Assembly: GCA_038025085.1 (NCBI GenBank)
Contig: CM076153.1
Span: 6,913,501-6,977,500 of the forward strand
Reading direction: 5' to 3'
DNA: 64,000 bases
From: Tetragonia tetragonoides
Lineage: Eukaryota > Streptophyta > Magnoliopsida > Caryophyllales > Aizoaceae
Shown here: positions 43,195 through 54,539 of the stretch, piece by piece
Layout: every line of letters begins with the position of its first letter
How positions within the stretch are numbered: the stretch's first letter is position 1
Notes under the pieces: generated by a model
Seen by the model: only the letters and a program-made list of their open reading frames with translations
Databases searched by the model: none
What the model was told of the DNA's origin: nothing
Position numbers and translations under genes: made by a program

Positions 43195-43975
43195 GATTCT
43201 TGTTGTGCTTTACAGATTGATTTTGACCCCAATTGACAATGCCACCAGTGTAGCCAAAAGAACTGAAGCCTGATTATGAGATGTTAGCTGAAAGCCTGAA
43301 ACGCTGGTGAATACAGTATTAAGATGAAAATATTGCTGGATTGTAAAAGGAAAACTAGTGTGCATGTCTCTAATGTGCACGTGATGTTTGAGCTTCTTCT
43401 TTTTTTTTTTTTTTTTTTTAATTTAATGTTGTTTTTGATGAGTTGTCTTGCTTCTAAGTTTTAACTTCACTCAAAATTTCTAACTTTGTTGTAATAATTT
43501 TTTTTATAGTGCTAATATCTTGATTAATAGGTAAATAAAACTAGAACAATACTAATGTAGAATTTAGAGAGGTTCAACCGCAGCCTAACTCTTAATTTAT
43601 TTAGGGAAAATCTTAAAACGTCGGGGAAGGAATGCGGTCAAGACATGGTAATAGTCATTCACTGGTCGTGTCGTGTATTAGCCTTTGACCAAAAAAAAAT
43701 TATTTATTGGCTTGTGGTGCCTCTATAAAAGTTAGACCTATGTACCCTAAATGACATTATTTGTTGTATTATAGTTCTACTTAACTTTGATCTATATATG
43801 ACGGAGTGCTTAGAAAACGATTATTAGTCTTTTGTTAACAAACTTGATAATACTCTGTTATACAATTCTTCTACCAAAGCTATAGTCATAATAGACAATG
43901 AATCAAAATGAACTAAATACATCAAAATTTATTGAAACAAAATCTAGGTGACCCATGTCCAATGTCTCATGTCTC
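43195..43975. other. Spacer upstream of BASS
   Basis: About 780 bp. The first part is the probable BASS promoter; the rest is AT-rich with a T-run near 43400. No gene seen. Confidence 0.45.
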
Positions 43976-46960
43976 AGTGCTCATGTCCCATGTTTCATTG
44001 GTGAAATCGGAGTTCGGGAACTCGAATGAATGTCCTGAGACACCGCATGTCCTCTAGGGTGAGGATAGACTCCTCGAACAAGTTCGGACAAAATCGGAAA
44101 TTGGGCCCCATTATGCTGAAAATCGAAGGCTATAATCGACCTTTTGGGCTTTCGAGAGGCCGCGGAACAAAGGTGTATATTTTTGCACCACATTGCACGG
44201 AACACCCTTAGAGAACATAAGAGCCCAATGGGGTCCATTATTGGGTCCTTGATAGGCTTGTAAGGGCGTTTTTATGGGACAATAATGTAAGGGCCGAAAC
44301 ACCAAAGGCATGGGTGATATCGAAGTTCGGGGATTCAGGTGACCATTCCGGGATACCGAGGGTTCCTTAGGATCATGATAGACCCTAAGGAAAAGTTAGG
44401 ACAAAAATGACACCCGAGCCCCGGGAAGCCGAAAACGAAGGCTATATAATCTACGTTTTTTGGGCTTCCCGGAGGCCCTATAACTAAGATGAATATTTTC
44501 GCACCATATCGCACGAAACACTCCTAGGGGACATGGAAGGCCCTCAGGGTCGCTTATCCGGTTTCAGATATGTTTGGGAGAGCGTTTTACGTGACACTTG
44601 TGCAAGAGTTGAAACACCAAAGGAATGGGTGATATTGAAGTTTGGGGATCCTGATAACCTTCTCGGGCTACCGAGGGTCCTCTAGGGTCATGATAGACCC
44701 TCCGAAAAAGTTTGGGCAAAAATGACACCTGGGCCCCCGGAAGCCTAAAACGAAGGCTATAATCCACGTTTTTTGGACTTCCGAGAGGCTCCATAACGAA
44801 GGTGTATATTTTTGCACCATATCGCACGAACACCCCAAGGGGACATGGAAGGCCCTCAGGGTTGCTTATCCAGTTTCTGATAGGCTTGGAATGGCGTTTT
44901 ACGTGACACTGGTTTAAGAGTTGGAACACCAAAGGCATGGGCGATATCGAAGTTCGGGGATCCGGATAACCGTCCTGGGGCACCGAGGGTCCTCTAAGGT
45001 CATGATAGACCCCCCGGAGAAGTTTAGGCAAAAATGACACCCGAGCCCCCGGAAGCCAAAAACGAAGGCTATAATCCACGTTTTTTGGGCTTTCGGGAGG
45101 CCCTGTAACGAAGATGGATATTTTCGCACCATATCGCACAGAACATCCCTAGGGGAGATGGAAGACCCTTGGGGTCGCTTATCCGGTTTCTGATAGGCTT
45201 GGCAAGGCGTTTTACGTGACACTGGTTTAAGAGTTGGAACACCAAAGGCATGGGCGATATCGAAGTTTCAGGATCCGGATAACCGTCCTGTGGCACCGAG
45301 GGTCCTCTAGGGTCATGATAGACCCCCCCGGAGAAGTTTGGGCAAAAATGACACCCGGGACCCCGGAAGCCAAAAAACGAAGGCTATAATCCACGTTTCT
45401 TGGGCTTTCGAGAGGCCCTGTAACTAAGGTGGATATTTTCGCACCATATCGCATAGAACACCTCTAGGGGACATGGAAGGCCCTCGTGGTCGCTTATCTG
45501 GTTCCTGATAGGCTTGGAAGAGCGTTTTACGTGACACTAGTGTAAGAGTTGGAACACCGAAGGCATGGGCGATATAGAAGTTCGGGGACTCGGATAACCT
45601 TCCCGGGGCACCAAGGGTCTTCTAAGGTTATGATAGACCCCCCGGAGAAGTTTGGGCGAAACTGACACCCGGGGTCCCTGAAGCCAAAAACGAAGGCTAT
45701 AATCCACGTTTTTTGGGCTTTCGGCAGGCCTGCAACGAAGGTGGATATTTTCGCACCATATCGCACGGAACACCCATAGCCCTAGGGGACTTGTAAGGCC
45801 CTCGGGGTCGCTTACTGGTTCCTGATAGGCTTGGAAGGGCGTTTTACGTGACACTGATGTAAGAGTTGGAACACCAAAGGCATGGGTAATATCGAAGTTC
45901 GGGGATTCGGATAACCCTCCCGAGGCACCGAGGGTCCTCTAAGGTCATGATAGACCCCCCGGAGAAGTTTGGCCAAAAATGACACCCGGGCCCCGGAAAC
46001 CGAAAACGAAGGCTATAATCCACCTTTTTTGAGTTTCCAGGAGGTCGCGTGGCGAAGATGGATATTTTTGCACCAAATCGCAAGGAACACCTCTAGGAGA
46101 CATGGAAGGCCCTCGGGGTCGCTAATCCGGTTCCCGAAAGGATTGGAAGGGTGATTTACGCGACACTGGTATAAGAGTTGGAACACCAAAGGCATGGGTG
46201 ATATCCAAATTTGGGGATCCGAATAACCCTCCCGGGGCACCGAGGGTCCTCTAGGGTCATGATAGACCCCCCAGAGAATTTTGGGCAAAAATGACACTCG
46301 GGCTCCCGGAAGCCGAAAACGAATGCTATAATCCACGTTTTTTGGGCTTGCGGGAGGCCTCGATTGAAGGTGGATAGTTTCGCACCACATCGCACGGAAC
46401 ACCCTTAAGGGACATGGAGGCCCTCGGGGTTGCTTACCTGGCCCCTGTTAGGTTTGTAAGGGCGTTTTACGGGACACTGGTCTAAGAGGTCGAAACACCA
46501 AAGGCATGGGTGATATCGAAGTTCTGGGATCCAACTGACCCTCGCGGAGCACCGAGGGTCCTCTAGGGTTATGATAGACCCCTGGAGAAGTTTGGGCAAA
46601 TGACACTTGAGCCCCGAGAAGCCGAAAACGAAGCTATAATCCACGTTTTTTGAGCTTTCAGGAGACCCCGGAACGAAGGTGGATATTTTCGCACCACGTC
46701 GCTCGGGACAACCCTAGGGGACATGGGAGGCCCTCGGGGTAGGTTATCGGGTCCTTGGTTCGGCTTTGAAGGGCCTCTTACTGGACATTGGAGGTTAATC
46801 CACGACTTTTGGGTGCCGAGCATAGCTACTCAGCACCTCGTGCCACCAAACCTACTCCCAAGCCCTCTCTACTTCTAAATTTTTTGATATTTTTTCAGCG
46901 TACTTTTCAATTAAAAATTAAATAAAGTAGCTACAATTTGCAAATTTTTTTTTTTTTTTG
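43976..46960 (-). repeat. GC-rich ~310-bp tandem array with AT-rich leader (array 2)
   Basis: About nine units of 309-317 bp lie in inverse orientation to array 1. Landmarks recur: GTCATGATAGACCC-type boxes near 44374, 44690, 44999, 45312, 45630, 45945, 46257 and 46571, and GGCTATAATCCACG(T/C)TTTTT boxes at the same period. The leader on the right (about 46826-46960) is the reverse complement of the array 1 leader, including TAGAGAGGG(C/T)TTGGG and GTAGGTTTGGTGGCA. The leftmost unit (about 43980-44220) is the most diverged. Long minus-strand open frames (for example 44564-45139) span unit boundaries and follow from the repeat period; I do not regard them as genes. Confidence 0.9.
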
Positions 46961-49017
46961 GTTACCTTAATAATATGCTTGAAAAGTTTGAGATGAATCT
47001 TTTGGCAAATAATTATCCAAACTCTCAAAACCCCAGTATGAAAGTGATGCACTCGGCATGTCTACTCATGTGAAAACCACTAAACCTTATAAGACTCTTT
47101 AGTGGATAGTTGTTTGAGAGAGAGTTTGTGGGCGAAAGAAGGCAAACGACGCGACATAAAAGACTTACCCATGTGAAAGTGATGCACTGGGCGACATGAA
47201 GCACCTATCATTTTAAGGTGCCCCCAATTCAGTTAAGGGGAAATAGAAAATAAATATATGGTAAGCTTAATGAAATTGGAGGGATTATCTTGTAAATAGA
47301 TGAGTTGTAGATACCAAATGCATATTAGCAATCACAAAGAGAAATACGACTAACCTTACTAAAATGGGGAATGGTTGTACACGATGCCGGAAAGATGGCG
47401 GACGATGACAATGAGATCCAGATACAAACTTTGAACACATGGGAAGGTAGGAGATAAACTGATGGTGTGTGGTTCTATCATCTATTCATGAGAGAGGAAT
47501 TATCTTTTATTTTTAATTTTTTTTGGTTCACTAATATGAGAGATATAAGCTACTACTCAATTTATTATTGGATTTGTAACGCCTGATAACTTGTGAGAAT
47601 GAAGTGAAGGGGATAAATAGTCATTAAGCTCCATTATGTTTTTGAGCCTAATTGTTGCTACTTTCTCGCTTTTTTTTTTTTTTTTTTGATACTGGCCATG
47701 AGTCATATGACATGACACATCATAAATAAATTGAGACGTCATTGGACAATTCAACAGCTGATGTGGCAAACTCTGGTTTAATTATATAGATTTTAATCTA
47801 ATTATATAAATTTTAATCTAATCATATATATTAGGCATGCACATGTGTGAGTTCGATGCTTCTTAATAAGACAAAAGCCATTTTGGAGAAGCAGCCTATT
47901 TCAGGAGAGGAGGGATTATGGTCCAAGACCATGTAATATTTTCTCAATAACAAAAAAAGAATCAAGGTCTGTGGAATGAATGCCTAGTGCTAGCACTAAA
48001 TCAAAGCAATTTGATTGATTCAAGGTAGTAATAATCTTATGCTAATAGCATGTGACCTGTGCTTCAAACTTAGACTTGAGACTTTGTGTCATTATGTACA
48101 AAACCTAATACTCCATTACTCCATCTTCTTTTGTGAAAGCTCCAAGGGAAAAAAAGAAAGAAAGACTAATAGACAAAGCATTATATTTTATACACTAAAA
48201 ATTGATTAATCATTTATATTTCTCTTCAACATCTTGTAGGCTGTAGCTTCTGAACTCGTAAAGAACTTGAACTTGAATTAGTTAGTACTCTTAATCACCT
48301 GGTTCAGTAGATGTCAGGATGATCAAAGAACGGCCCTAGTTAAATTAGTTGCTTTTTTGATGCACCTCAGCAGCTAAAAAGAGGTACATTTGCTACACCA
48401 GCTACACCAGGATCCATCAATTTTTCAAAAAAAAAAGAAAACCACATTCCCTGTACACGTCATGTCAGTTCAGCAAGTTCCCTGCTAATGAGTAATGACG
48501 CCCCACGGACCATTTTGAATAGCTGGGCTGGCTCTGAAACAAAAACAAGGCCGTCAAAACGCATCTTTAAACGCAACCATGAGCAAATTATAATTGCACT
48601 TTCATACAAATTAATCTAACTTCATTAAGGAAAGGCGGAATACATATCAATTATCTCTCATACACCAAAAACAAAGGGGAACTTGCAAGCCTGTTCCCCA
48701 CCAACCCTGGACGGCGTACCACTGCTCAGGGCATAGATGGAGAGTTGAGTTATCAGTATTTGCTAGTCTAGGTTATTTGAGTTAAGATTGTTTAGCAACT
48801 TTGGATAATTGATGCTAAATGGTTGGTTATCTAAACCAATTTCAGAGGACAAAAGAAGATGATAGACATAGTTTACCTAAATAGAACAATTTCAATTCGA
48901 TCTGCACGGGAGTTTGACCAGTTAGATAGACAGCCCAGACATCAAAAAACTCTCAAATGTGGTGGACTTGCTCTGATCATGCTTCTATTCCCATTATGAA
49001 AACGAAAGGAATATTTT
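46961..49017. other. Intergenic spacer, no gene seen
   Basis: About 2 kb of AT-rich DNA with T-runs near 46945 and 47670. A two-copy 21-bp repeat (TTTTAATCTAATTATATA-like) lies at about 47785-47825. Nothing exon-like. Confidence 0.5.
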
Positions 49018-49825
49018 GAGTTTGACTACTCATATGATGTTCCAAAAGAAAAGGTAACGGAGGGTGTAGAGTTTGGGTTTGTTTAATTGCAGTTACTCCT
49101 TTATTTTGTTCGGTTTCCCGTTGCACGATTCCACTTTCCACGGTTCTGCACTCCTGGTCTTGTCCGTGTCTTCCGCGCACTGCAGCTGGGCTTACAATTT
49201 ATTTATTATTATTTCTTTTAGGGTTGGGCTTACAAAGTTGGTAACAAAAAAAAAAGGTGACTTCACCGGCTAATACCGGACATAACCTTACCTCCAAACT
49301 TTTTTTTCCAGTGCAATTACCTCCACACTTTCAACTATACACACCATGTCAGTCAGCTTGGATTTCTGCTCTTACTACGGTGCTTCTTTGCTAGTGCATG
49401 CTTTCCCGTTGCAGTTACTCCCGCCTCACAAAGAGCTGAGTTTGACTACTCATATGATGTTCCAAAAGAAAAGGTAACGGACGGTGTAGAGTTTGGGTTT
49501 GTTTAATTGCAGTTACTCCTTTATTTTGTTCGGTTTCCCGTTGCACGATTCCACCTTCCACGGTTCTGCACTCCTGGTCTTGTCCGTGTCTTCCGCGCAC
49601 TGCAGCTGGGCTTACAATTTATTTATTATTATTTCTTTTAGGGTTGGGCTTACAAAGTTGGTAACAAAAAAAAAAAGGTGACTTCACCGGCTAATACCGG
49701 ACATAACCTTACCTCCAAACTTTTTTTTCCAGTGCAATTACCTCCACACTTTCAACTATACACACCATGTCAGTCAGCTTGGATTTCTGCTCTTACTACG
49801 GTACTTCTTTGCTAGTGCATGCTTT
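49018..49825. repeat. Very recent direct duplication of ~387 bp
   Basis: 49018-49404 and 49438-49825 are nearly identical, separated by 33 bp. I count only about four differences: GAGGGTGT/GACGGTGT, CACTTTCC/CACCTTCC, one extra A in a run, and GTGCTTC/GTACTTC. The spacer repeats a CCCGTTGCAGTTACTCC-like segment found inside the copies, which suggests slippage or unequal exchange. Small matching open frames occur on both strands of each copy without a recognisable domain. Confidence 0.95.
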
Positions 49826-52198
49826 ACAAATTTACATTCCATATTTCTATATCTTTTCTTTTTTTTTTTTGGAAATTCTTTCCAATTTAATGCGAAATTT
49901 GCTAATACCGCCTTACAACTTTTTGCGGAGAAACACCAAACAAAGCCCCTTAATTTATACAAATTTGACAAAACTTAAACATCATTCATCATTTTCTGTT
50001 GAAATTAAGGAATGATCTTCCCAATTTACCCTCACATGTTCAACTTGTACTTACAATTCTGATTTTTGCTGATTAGCCGCCACTTGCTAACAAGTGTAAT
50101 GTAATGGGCGACCAATCTGCCAAAACCCAAACCCCCCTTCCAGTTGAGGCTAACAAACTTGATCCCGCCTCACCAAGAGGCCTTTTAGATCCTCATCCAC
50201 ACCAAACCACAAGGAATTCCTCATGAACTTCCTTTGGTTCCTACTGATTCCTTTGTTGCGAATTCAAATTTGCGTCTCTAAGGAACTCCGAAGGAGATTA
50301 TGGAGTGCAGAGTGCTCATGATGAGTCAAGGCATTGAGAAAAACAACTAATCAAACTAATTAAGGAAGGGATTGCTTGCTTGTTCTAAGTTCTTTAGAGC
50401 TCATATGGGAGATTTGAGTAATCCTTCATGGATTAAGATCGGTCAAGCTGCAGCATGCATCAAAATCCATCATGACTGTTTCACCAAGATTACTTTCCGC
50501 TAATCAAGGTGATTAAGCACAAGTGACAGTGATTGAGAAGTAAAAGTGTGCATGTTGGCCTGTTTTCAAAGAATTTTGGAACTATGGCTGCTTAGGAGTA
50601 TGAACTTCACACCTACGGCTCGGCTATGGGTCCTCTAGAGCTGAAGAACCCTTTGTTGCTGGTTGCAGAAACGGAATACAAAGAGCTGAAGCAATTATCT
50701 TCAAAATATGGCTTTCACTCACTAGCTACAGAAGCTACTGGTTACTGGTTGCAAGGTGAAGTGCTCGAGCGCAGTTTTTTCAGCCTTATTATGTATTCTT
50801 CTTTCCTTTTCTGTATTGCTAAATGTTCCTTTGATTCTCTTTTACACTTCTAGTCATCGTTCAGGACCCCTCCTTGTAGAACTCTTGAGTACACTGTAAA
50901 GCTTATAATTTAAAGGCTGACTTTGTGATGCAAAGCCAGACGATAAATGAATTAACCCTTTGAGAAATTCTTCTCAATTTCTAAATTATGTGTCACTACT
51001 CACTAGCGTGGTAGTTTGGGGCTAGTTACTTGGTTAGTAGAAACCTAATTGGATTAAGCTACAATCCAGTGGTGTTTCTATTTTTGGATTATAAGTAATC
51101 CTAATTGAGCTCATATCCTTTAGCTTTCTATGTTTCAATCCAAACTGTCCTCAAATACAATCTAAACATCAAAAGTCAAGTCTTGTTAATAATTTTATAG
51201 GGAATTTTTTTTTTTTGTTTTTGGTTAAAAATCATAAAACCAGTCCTTGAATTGTCTTTTAATGCTAGGTATCAATTTGGGGTGCATGTACATCAGATCC
51301 CAGCTTCCCAAGAGCTACTGTTGTGATGATCTTACACAATTACATTTTCCATCTCAATCCAGCAATTTTGTTTTGTTTCCCAAATCAGGTCAAAGCCATT
51401 TCTTCAGGCTATAGGCCCCAATTTCCACAAGTATAATAAAAAACCTCTTTCAATTTGGGTTTAAAATAAAAACTGAAGTCAGCTTCTGGAAACTTTTTGT
51501 ACTTACAGTTTTGGTTGCCATTTTCAGAAGAGGACCGGTAAAAGTGGTAATACTGTTAATCGGAAATAGTCTCTCTGTTAGGTGACTAATTAAGGGTAAG
51601 GTAAGACTGAGTAAGATCTGAACCTCCCCAAACCCTGCCGTCGGCAGGATATACTGGTTTTTTGTTGTAACTGGTCATAGTCCTACATCTAACTTTTAAC
51701 ATTTCAAACCCAAAAACTGTAAAATCAAAATGACCACCACTAGCCCTTAATATTTAGCAGTCATGAAAAAACTGGAAAACAATACTAAATGTTGTAGTGG
51801 GAAATTAGTGACAGTGAAGAAAATAATTAAGACATCAATATACATCACCTCAGCAAATTCAGGAAGATGGATTCCACAACAAAGCAGAAGGTCCAAATCT
51901 GCCACACATACGAGTGACAGTGTTAGAACCAAAATAAACTCTGAAGAAATGCAATACACAGAATAAAAAACCGTAAGGGACAGAAAAACCAACTTTTATC
52001 AATTCGAAAACATTTCAGAGTAGGATTCAAAATATGAAACAAAATGAAACAGAGATATATGACAATCCAAATCCCCAAGCAAGAAAAGCAATTTGAATAG
52101 AAAATTTTCGATGAACCATCCATACAAGTTGGTACTAAAAAGAGGAGCCCGGTCTCGACAACCTTCTTTACCAAAATAATGTAACTGACATTGTCGTG
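49826..52198. other. Spacer with weak, unrecognised ORF-like stretches
   Basis: A plus-strand frame of about 39 codons begins MGDQSAKTQTPLPVEANK at 50104. Another begins at 50626 (MGPLELKNPLLLVAETEY) and includes YGFHSLATEATGYW followed by a possible donor near 50756. Composition is protein-like, but I recognise neither and no consistent exon chain joins them. They could be relics of one decayed gene. The rest is AT-rich. Confidence 0.35.
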
Positions 52199-52335
52199 TT
52201 TTTTTTTTCTTATAACGTGGGTGTCGAGCTTGACCGAATAACCCACAGGTCCTGAAGTTAAATGCTAACGGAGCTCGAACCAGTGACCTTCGGAATAGAT
52301 CTCAGAGTTCTGTCCAGCTGAGCCACTCACTCCGC
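52199..52335 (-). mobile_element. tRNA-derived SINE (family A copy)
   Basis: Read on the minus strand: A box GTGGCTCAGCTGG, B box GGTCACTGGTTCGAGCTCC, body TTAACTTCAGGACCTGTGGG, then GACACCCACGTTATAAG and an A-run. It shares head, body and tail with the copies at 55782-55943 and 58297-58468. No clear target-site duplication remains, so it is an older or more diverged copy. Confidence 0.82.
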
Positions 52336-52771
52336 AAAGAACATAAAATAATAAGTTCAGTAGAACCTATGACCGTTTAGAAAAACAGCATGAAAAGGTT
52401 ATCAACTAATTAGCGTTTACATCGCTAGTAATCTACTATGGAATCTACAAAATGACGTCATGCCACTATGAACAGTTTAATAACATAAAACATAATAACT
52501 AGGACATTATGCAAATGCTTAAAGACAAACAAACTCCAGCTAACAGAGTCAAAATTCAACAACCAGGACTAGAGGTGAATGTAATTTTCTAATTAGATAA
52601 GAAAAGGAATTTTTATGCGAAAGCATACACACACAAGAAAAGGACTGTCCTCAAGGAGAGGAACTACCGAAACAATACCTAACTAATCCTAAAAGAATAA
52701 GCCTATACAATCAATGCTTATTCATAAAGCCTTTCTTTAACCCACAACCATCATAGTGGACTTTAAGTTCT

Positions 52772-52897
52772 CTAGCTCCACCCACCCTTCTTTCTTCTAG
52801 GCTTAGTACCAAGAGGAACCTCCTTTTCCATAGTGTCAACAAGCTTAATTCCCATTGCCTCAAAAAGATATTTAGGGATGAATATAGTTTTCACCAT
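52772..52897 (-). CDS. Small basic ORF or terminal exon, unrecognised
   Basis: A 41-codon frame from ATG 52897 begins MVKTIFIPKYLFEAMGIK and ends GTKPRRKKGGWS before TAG. Composition is clearly protein-like (amphipathic start, basic C-terminus). The frame is also open upstream to a TGCAG at about 52908, so it may be the last exon of a minus-strand gene whose other exons I could not find in 53-57.7 kb. I do not recognise the family. Confidence 0.3.
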   Translation of the reverse strand: MVKTIFIPKYLFEAMGIKLVDTMEKEVPLGTKPRRKKGGWS

Positions 52898-52910
52898 GAA
52901 TAATCCAAAA

Positions 52911-53010
52911 CTGCACTTTGGTGTCTTAAGTATAAGATTTCAAAAGATATATGAAAGGACAACTGCACTATGGTGTCTTAAGTATAAGTTTTCAAAAGAC
53001 ATTCTAGAGT
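52911..53010. repeat. Short tandem duplication, period ~52 bp
   Basis: CTGCACT(T/A)TGGTGTCTTAAGT followed by TATAAG(A/T)TTTCAAAAGA occurs at 52911 and again at 52963. On the minus strand it duplicates a TGCAG that could serve as a splice acceptor for the small ORF at 52772-52897. Confidence 0.8.
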
Positions 53011-54539
53011 ACTCTGGGTACCCAAAGCCTAACCTGTTTCCTTTTCTCCTTCATTGGAACAAACCCAAAAGTAAACTTGGGTCAAACAAACCAAACTTTA
53101 TTATTCACTTGCTTTAACTTGAAACTCTAGCTGTAGTATGAGTTGTGCGCTGGACAGAAGGGAGATAGATAGAGAGTGGAGACACTCGGTGCCCATGTTT
53201 GCCCACCTTCGTAAGCCCAAAAGTTAACTCTAGCTCTAGATCTTGGCCAACATAGAGTGGCCTGAGAGATGTGGTAGTCCATTGTCCCCTCTTAAGTGAT
53301 CCTGACCTTGTAGACACACTTTCTTTTTTTGCTCATCATTGTAGACACATATTCAGCGATATCAATTACTCAAATCTGATTACAGAGTTATTGATTCTTA
53401 ACCCAATACAGAACCCTTCATTCTCACAGAGTTATATATTTATTGGCTACGTGAGACAACAGTAGATTTTCACACCAAGCATAAAAACCAATCCAATAAT
53501 GAAGCATCCTCCAGACCTTTGGGCCTTGGTTCCTAAGTAAGCTAGACGAAAACCTTAAGGTGTACCCACTTCATATCTGAAAGTACAAACAAATGTACCT
53601 GGAGTCATTAAAACATAAATCCAAAGAACTGTCGCCCATGAAAAGTGAAAATACAAGTTGCCATATTCCAATGAACTAGTGAAAACTAACACTTAACTTT
53701 AAAAGTTGTTCACATACAGTGAAGTTTAGCCGAATAGAAATTTCAATTTTCAGCACTCATCACCAATAAAAGTTTAACCCAAAGGACAACAATGAGTAGT
53801 CATTGGGTGCACATACTTTTTTAAAACTTAGTGTGATTAATCCTGCTCATCATGCAACAATCAAATATCAAGCAACCAACTACACTAGAATACAGCCATG
53901 GAGGAGAGTACAGTACAACCAAGAATAAGATAGTGAAACTTAGCAACCAATAGGAAGCAGAAGCAGCTTGTCATACAAAGCAACGCTACTGGTCTATATG
54001 AAAAATTGAAGGGAAAATCAAACAAAGAATGATAATATTGAGACGAAAACAATAGTACAGTACTCCCATGGGATAATTGCAGTCTAAAATAACTAATCAA
54101 ACTAGATATTTGTAGCACTTACTTGAATAAATTCATCCTGCAGCTTCACCCTCGAAAATATCTCGCCAACGATCAGTGTATCTCAGCCAGTCAACAAAAA
54201 CATGGCTGCTGAACTTATGACAATGAACAGATGTGGACAGTCAAGACCATTAATAACCTTGTCCTTGGAGGTGGCCTAAAGCAAAAGAGCCCAGCAGAAG
54301 GAAGGAACAAACCATTCCAAGAACAGAATAACTCAAGCGACAGGAATTTGTATTTCTGGTGGCTGTATTTCAAATGAACCTACAAACTGATAACTACCGA
54401 GAAGAAGATGAGAACAACGTATTGTGCATGTTTCTCACCCCCTAATGCCAAAGAAAATGGATGATTCAAGACATCTGGAGATACAGGGAAACTGTGACAA
54501 ACAGCAGCAGAGTTGGAAAGGAAGGCATGTCAATCCCAA
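53011..54539. other. Spacer with one weak exon-like stretch
   Basis: On the minus strand near 54125-54210 a stretch reads HVFVDWLRYTDRWRDIFEG and is followed by a good donor (CAAGTAAGT, about 54120). I could not tie it to a gene. Otherwise no coding signal seen. Confidence 0.3.

Noticed and set aside
44564..45139. A 191-codon minus-strand open frame in array 2, and shorter ones in every unit
   Set aside because: Frames cross unit boundaries, restart at arbitrary places and change frame between units. They follow from GC-rich repeat units whose length is near a multiple of three. No domain is recognisable.
43976..46960. Could the regular array be a CRISPR-like or other spacer-repeat locus?
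   Set aside because: Units are ~310 bp and similar along their full length; there is no short conserved repeat alternating with unique spacers, and the DNA is plant nuclear.
53114..53317. Minus-strand 67-codon frame rich in Arg, Thr and Leu
   Set aside because: No domain, no splice context and composition unlike the neighbouring genes; not enough support for a gene.
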